Below the pieces are notes generated by a model. It was not told the origin of the DNA. It saw nothing but the letters and a program-made list of their open reading frames with translations, and ran no database searches. From positions 1 through 64,000 of the forward strand of contig CAYOPZ010000011.1 of NCBI GenBank assembly GCA_964406005.1: a DNA stretch of 64,000 nt, given 5' to 3'. Position 1 is the first letter of the stretch. Each line of letters opens with the position of its first letter. Both the position numbers and the translations under genes were made by a program. Of the stretch, positions 62,200 to 64,000 are shown one piece after another. The stretch comes from CAYOPZ01 sp964406005. GTDB taxonomy: Bacteria > Bacteroidota > Bacteroidia > Bacteroidales > SM23-62.

Positions 62200-63273
62200 C
62201 TACCTGAAGGAAATGCCCAGGCCCGCAGTGGCTACAGAGTAATTGGCATAGGTATAGTCGAGGTGCAGGGTGATCACGGTAAACTTGAAGCGTATACCCG
62301 CATTGAGCCTGGGTTTGGCTATTCCTCCGTCGCTGTTTTTAATCTCCACGTCAAGCGGATCGGTAACAGTGGATGCATCCGTGACTTCTGCAAAAGGCGG
62401 GGGACCCGTATTCAGCGTCGGCACCGGAAAATCCCCGTTCAGTTTGAGATTTGTCTGTGACAGGGAGATCCCAAGGCCACCGTAAAAACATACCACGGGC
62501 AGGTCTGCTCCGACCAGGAAATTGACCGTATGCCCCTGGGTCTGCAGATCAAAGTTCTGGTTATCCCAGGAATGGGAGGAATTATCAACGGCGCCTACCG
62601 CTGCAGGCGTTATGCTGTTCAGCTTTACATTCACTTTCAGGTTCGTATAGCCGTATTGCAGTGTAAAATCAAGAACCGGGATACGTTTTACAAAAGGGAT
62701 CCACTGCCCGATATCATGCTTGAAACCTATCCCCCAGAGATCGGATTGCAGCCCCCTGAACTTCATGGTCGGCATATACCGGCCCATGATCTCGAATCCC
62801 TTTGGCAATCCCACACCCGCATTGAGCATGGGTGACGGGAAAAATCCTATACCGACGCCTCCCGGATGATCGTATTCGGCCAGGGTATAGCCGCCGGATT
62901 CATACGAAATGCTCGGGCCCAGGCCTTTTTCCCCGAAAAAGGTGGCTGCGACGGGATCGCTGTATGCCGCGCTAAGCGCCAGTTCGCTCAGATCGTATGT
63001 TTTAGCGGCATCCGGGGCAAAGGCCGTACTGACGGTGAAATAAAGGTGAAACCCGCCCAGTTTGTGTACGCTGGCTGAGTTGTACCAGCCGCTGTTGAGA
63101 TTGGCACCCAGGGCATTGGCAAGCGGGCGGATGTATTCGGTCATCATCAGCCCCGCATCATCCTTCCCGCCGGTCAGGATTTTCCCGAAATCCGCCACCT
63201 GGCCGAAAGAAAGACCCAGGCTAAGCAATGCCGCAAATGCAAGGAGTATAAATCGTTTGCATGTCGTTTTCAT
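62200..63273 (-). CDS. DUF6588-type outer-membrane protein
   Basis: 357 residues. Signal peptide ends LSFGQ (about 25). The body alternates Gly and aromatic residues in beta strands (NSGWYNSASVHKLGGFHLYFTVSTAFAP, LGPSISYESGGYTL, GFEIMGRYMPTMKF, FTLQYGYTNLKVNVKL, FLVGADLPVVCFYGGLGIS, FKFTVITLHLDYTYANYSVATAGLGISFR), ending in a strand with an aromatic residue near its end, as outer-membrane barrels do. Function unknown; common in Bacteroidota. Divergent from rarA. Confidence 0.78.
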   Translation of the reverse strand: MKTTCKRFILLAFAALLSLGLSFGQVADFGKILTGGKDDAGLMMTEYIRPLANALGANLNSGWYNSASVHKLGGFHLYFTVSTAFAPDAAKTYDLSELALSAAYSDPVAATFFGEKGLGPSISYESGGYTLAEYDHPGGVGIGFFPSPMLNAGVGLPKGFEIMGRYMPTMKFRGLQSDLWGIGFKHDIGQWIPFVKRIPVLDFTLQYGYTNLKVNVKLNSITPAAVGAVDNSSHSWDNQNFDLQTQGHTVNFLVGADLPVVCFYGGLGISLSQTNLKLNGDFPVPTLNTGPPPFAEVTDASTVTDPLDVEIKNSDGGIAKPRLNAGIRFKFTVITLHLDYTYANYSVATAGLGISFR

Positions 63274-63461
63274 AATATGTTTGTTTTTAATAATTACAGG
63301 TTTTACCGCACACGAAGATAAGAACTTCTCGTGAAATCAGGGACTTTATTTAAAGTATGACCCGGTTGGCGGTAAAAATGTTGCATCCCGGGGAACGATT
63401 GGCAGCCTTTGCGGTTCTTCAGGTAATCCTTAAATTTAGAAAATCAAATGACCTTCAGGAT

Positions 63462-64000
63462 ATGGATATCCCGAATCAACCCCTTGCAGACCGGATGAGG
63501 CCGGGAAAACTGGATGGATTTATGGGGCAGGAACATCTTGTTGGCAAGGGAGCCGTGATAAGAAAGATGATTGATTCCTCAGCGGTGGCCTCTTTTATTC
63601 TCTGGGGCCCCCCGGGTGTCGGAAAAACCACCCTTGCCCGTATCATCGCCAACCAGCTTGAACGGCCCTTCTACCCGCTAAGTGCGGTACAGTCGGGGGT
63701 GAAAGATGTACGGGAAACCCTTGAAAAAGCCAGAAAGCAGCAATTCTTCGACAAACCCAATCCCATCCTGTTCATTGACGAGATCCACCGTTTCAGCAAA
63801 TCCCAGCAGGATTCCCTTCTGGGTGCGGTGGAACAGGGGATCGTCATACTGATCGGCGCAACCACGGAAAATCCTTCATTCGAGGTGATTTCCCCCCTGC
63901 TTTCACGCTGCCAGGTATACACGCTGAACCCCCTGTCAAGGGACGACCTGTTGAACCTGATTGACCTGGCCCTGACAAAGGATGTGCTTCTGAAAAAACT
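63462..64000 (+). CDS. rarA: replication-associated recombination protein RarA (MgsA), 5' part
   Basis: AAA+ ATPase related to clamp loaders, acting at stalled replication forks. The window ends after about 179 codons; the family is near 420 residues. Opening ADRMRPGKLDGFMGQEHLVGKG, Walker A GPPGVGKTT (about 50-58), Walker B LFIDEIHRFSK (about 106-116), sensor 1 IGATTENPSF (about 134-143) and the arginine-finger region LLSRCQVY. ATG at 63462; no in-frame upstream ATG is credible. Confidence 0.93.
   Translation, partial: MDIPNQPLADRMRPGKLDGFMGQEHLVGKGAVIRKMIDSSAVASFILWGPPGVGKTTLARIIANQLERPFYPLSAVQSGVKDVRETLEKARKQQFFDKPNPILFIDEIHRFSKSQQDSLLGAVEQGIVILIGATTENPSFEVISPLLSRCQVYTLNPLSRDDLLNLIDLALTKDVLLKK

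Noticed and set aside
1..64000. Search for tRNA genes, rRNA, CRISPR arrays, insertion sequences, prophage and defence systems
   Set aside because: No cloverleaf, spaced repeat array, transposase, integrase or recognisable defence gene was found by reading both strands.

Overview
The window is a 64 kb stretch of a Bacteroidota chromosome, most like an anaerobic Bacteroidales-type organism. The evidence is the gene content (TonB-dependent receptor with a carboxypeptidase-like N-terminal domain, DUF4301 and DUF6588 family proteins, PiT transporter fused to a PhoU-like domain, split menaquinone cluster), the scarcity of Shine-Dalgarno sites, and promoter-like pairs of the Bacteroidota type (TTTG, about 20 nt, TAnnTTTG). 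One block of exactly 100 N at 48608-48707 marks a scaffold join, so the source is a draft or metagenome assembly. I see no tRNA, rRNA, CRISPR array, transposase or prophage. The layout is ordinary chromosomal core and accessory metabolism in short operons.

Layout. 1-2145: small secreted protein, pyrD and an XRE regulator on the minus strand, followed by a 640 bp AT-rich regulatory region with six copies of an ACA-N2-TGT palindrome. 2786-9600: a glutamate/dicarboxylate symporter, then a fermentation operon pta, hbd-like, ackA, ptb, buk that makes acetate and butyrate (or other short acids) from acyl-CoA with ATP gain. 9597-14856: SDR, small outer-membrane barrel, SlyD-like FKBP, beta-propeller protein, omega-amidase and a membrane-anchored unknown. 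15138-20783: a probable phosphate block (PiT-PhoU fusion, orphan PhoB-like response regulator, porin, beta-helix lipoprotein) with TTAACA direct repeats upstream. 20802-26051: DUF4301, YjbQ, and a TonB receptor with a partner protein. 26176-27387: ornithine aminotransferase.

27652-35714 holds a complete histidine operon on the minus strand in the order hisG-D-C-B-(purU)-H-A-F-IE. It is preceded by a promoter, a 14-codon leader peptide with five His codons and a strong terminator hairpin just before hisG: a classical amino-acid attenuator that I consider the best single finding. purU sits inside the operon and links it to one-carbon and purine metabolism.

35770-48596: YihY-type membrane protein, cyclophilin-like protein, AMMECR1, an oxidoreductase, an AT-rich multi-pass GT-C-like protein, a short coiled-coil gene missed by length cut-offs (41099-41260), LarE, a convergent pair of Tat-exported sugar-modifying enzymes with unusual Met/Gly/Arg-rich insertions, Hsp20 and ClpB. 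After the gap: a GNAT-like protein, an S24-type regulator, a CHAD protein with an unknown basic partner, the menaquinone operon (hotdog thioesterase, menF-D-B-A-C-E), an RSH (p)ppGpp synthetase with a decayed hydrolase site, a DUF6588 outer-membrane protein and the 5' part of rarA.

Several enzymes depart from family catalytic residues (hbd-like Asn for the catalytic His, PyrD Cys for Ser, HisB without its zinc ligands, RSH without the HD pair). These are recorded as separate findings. All assignments come from reading motifs by eye; no database search or folding was run.
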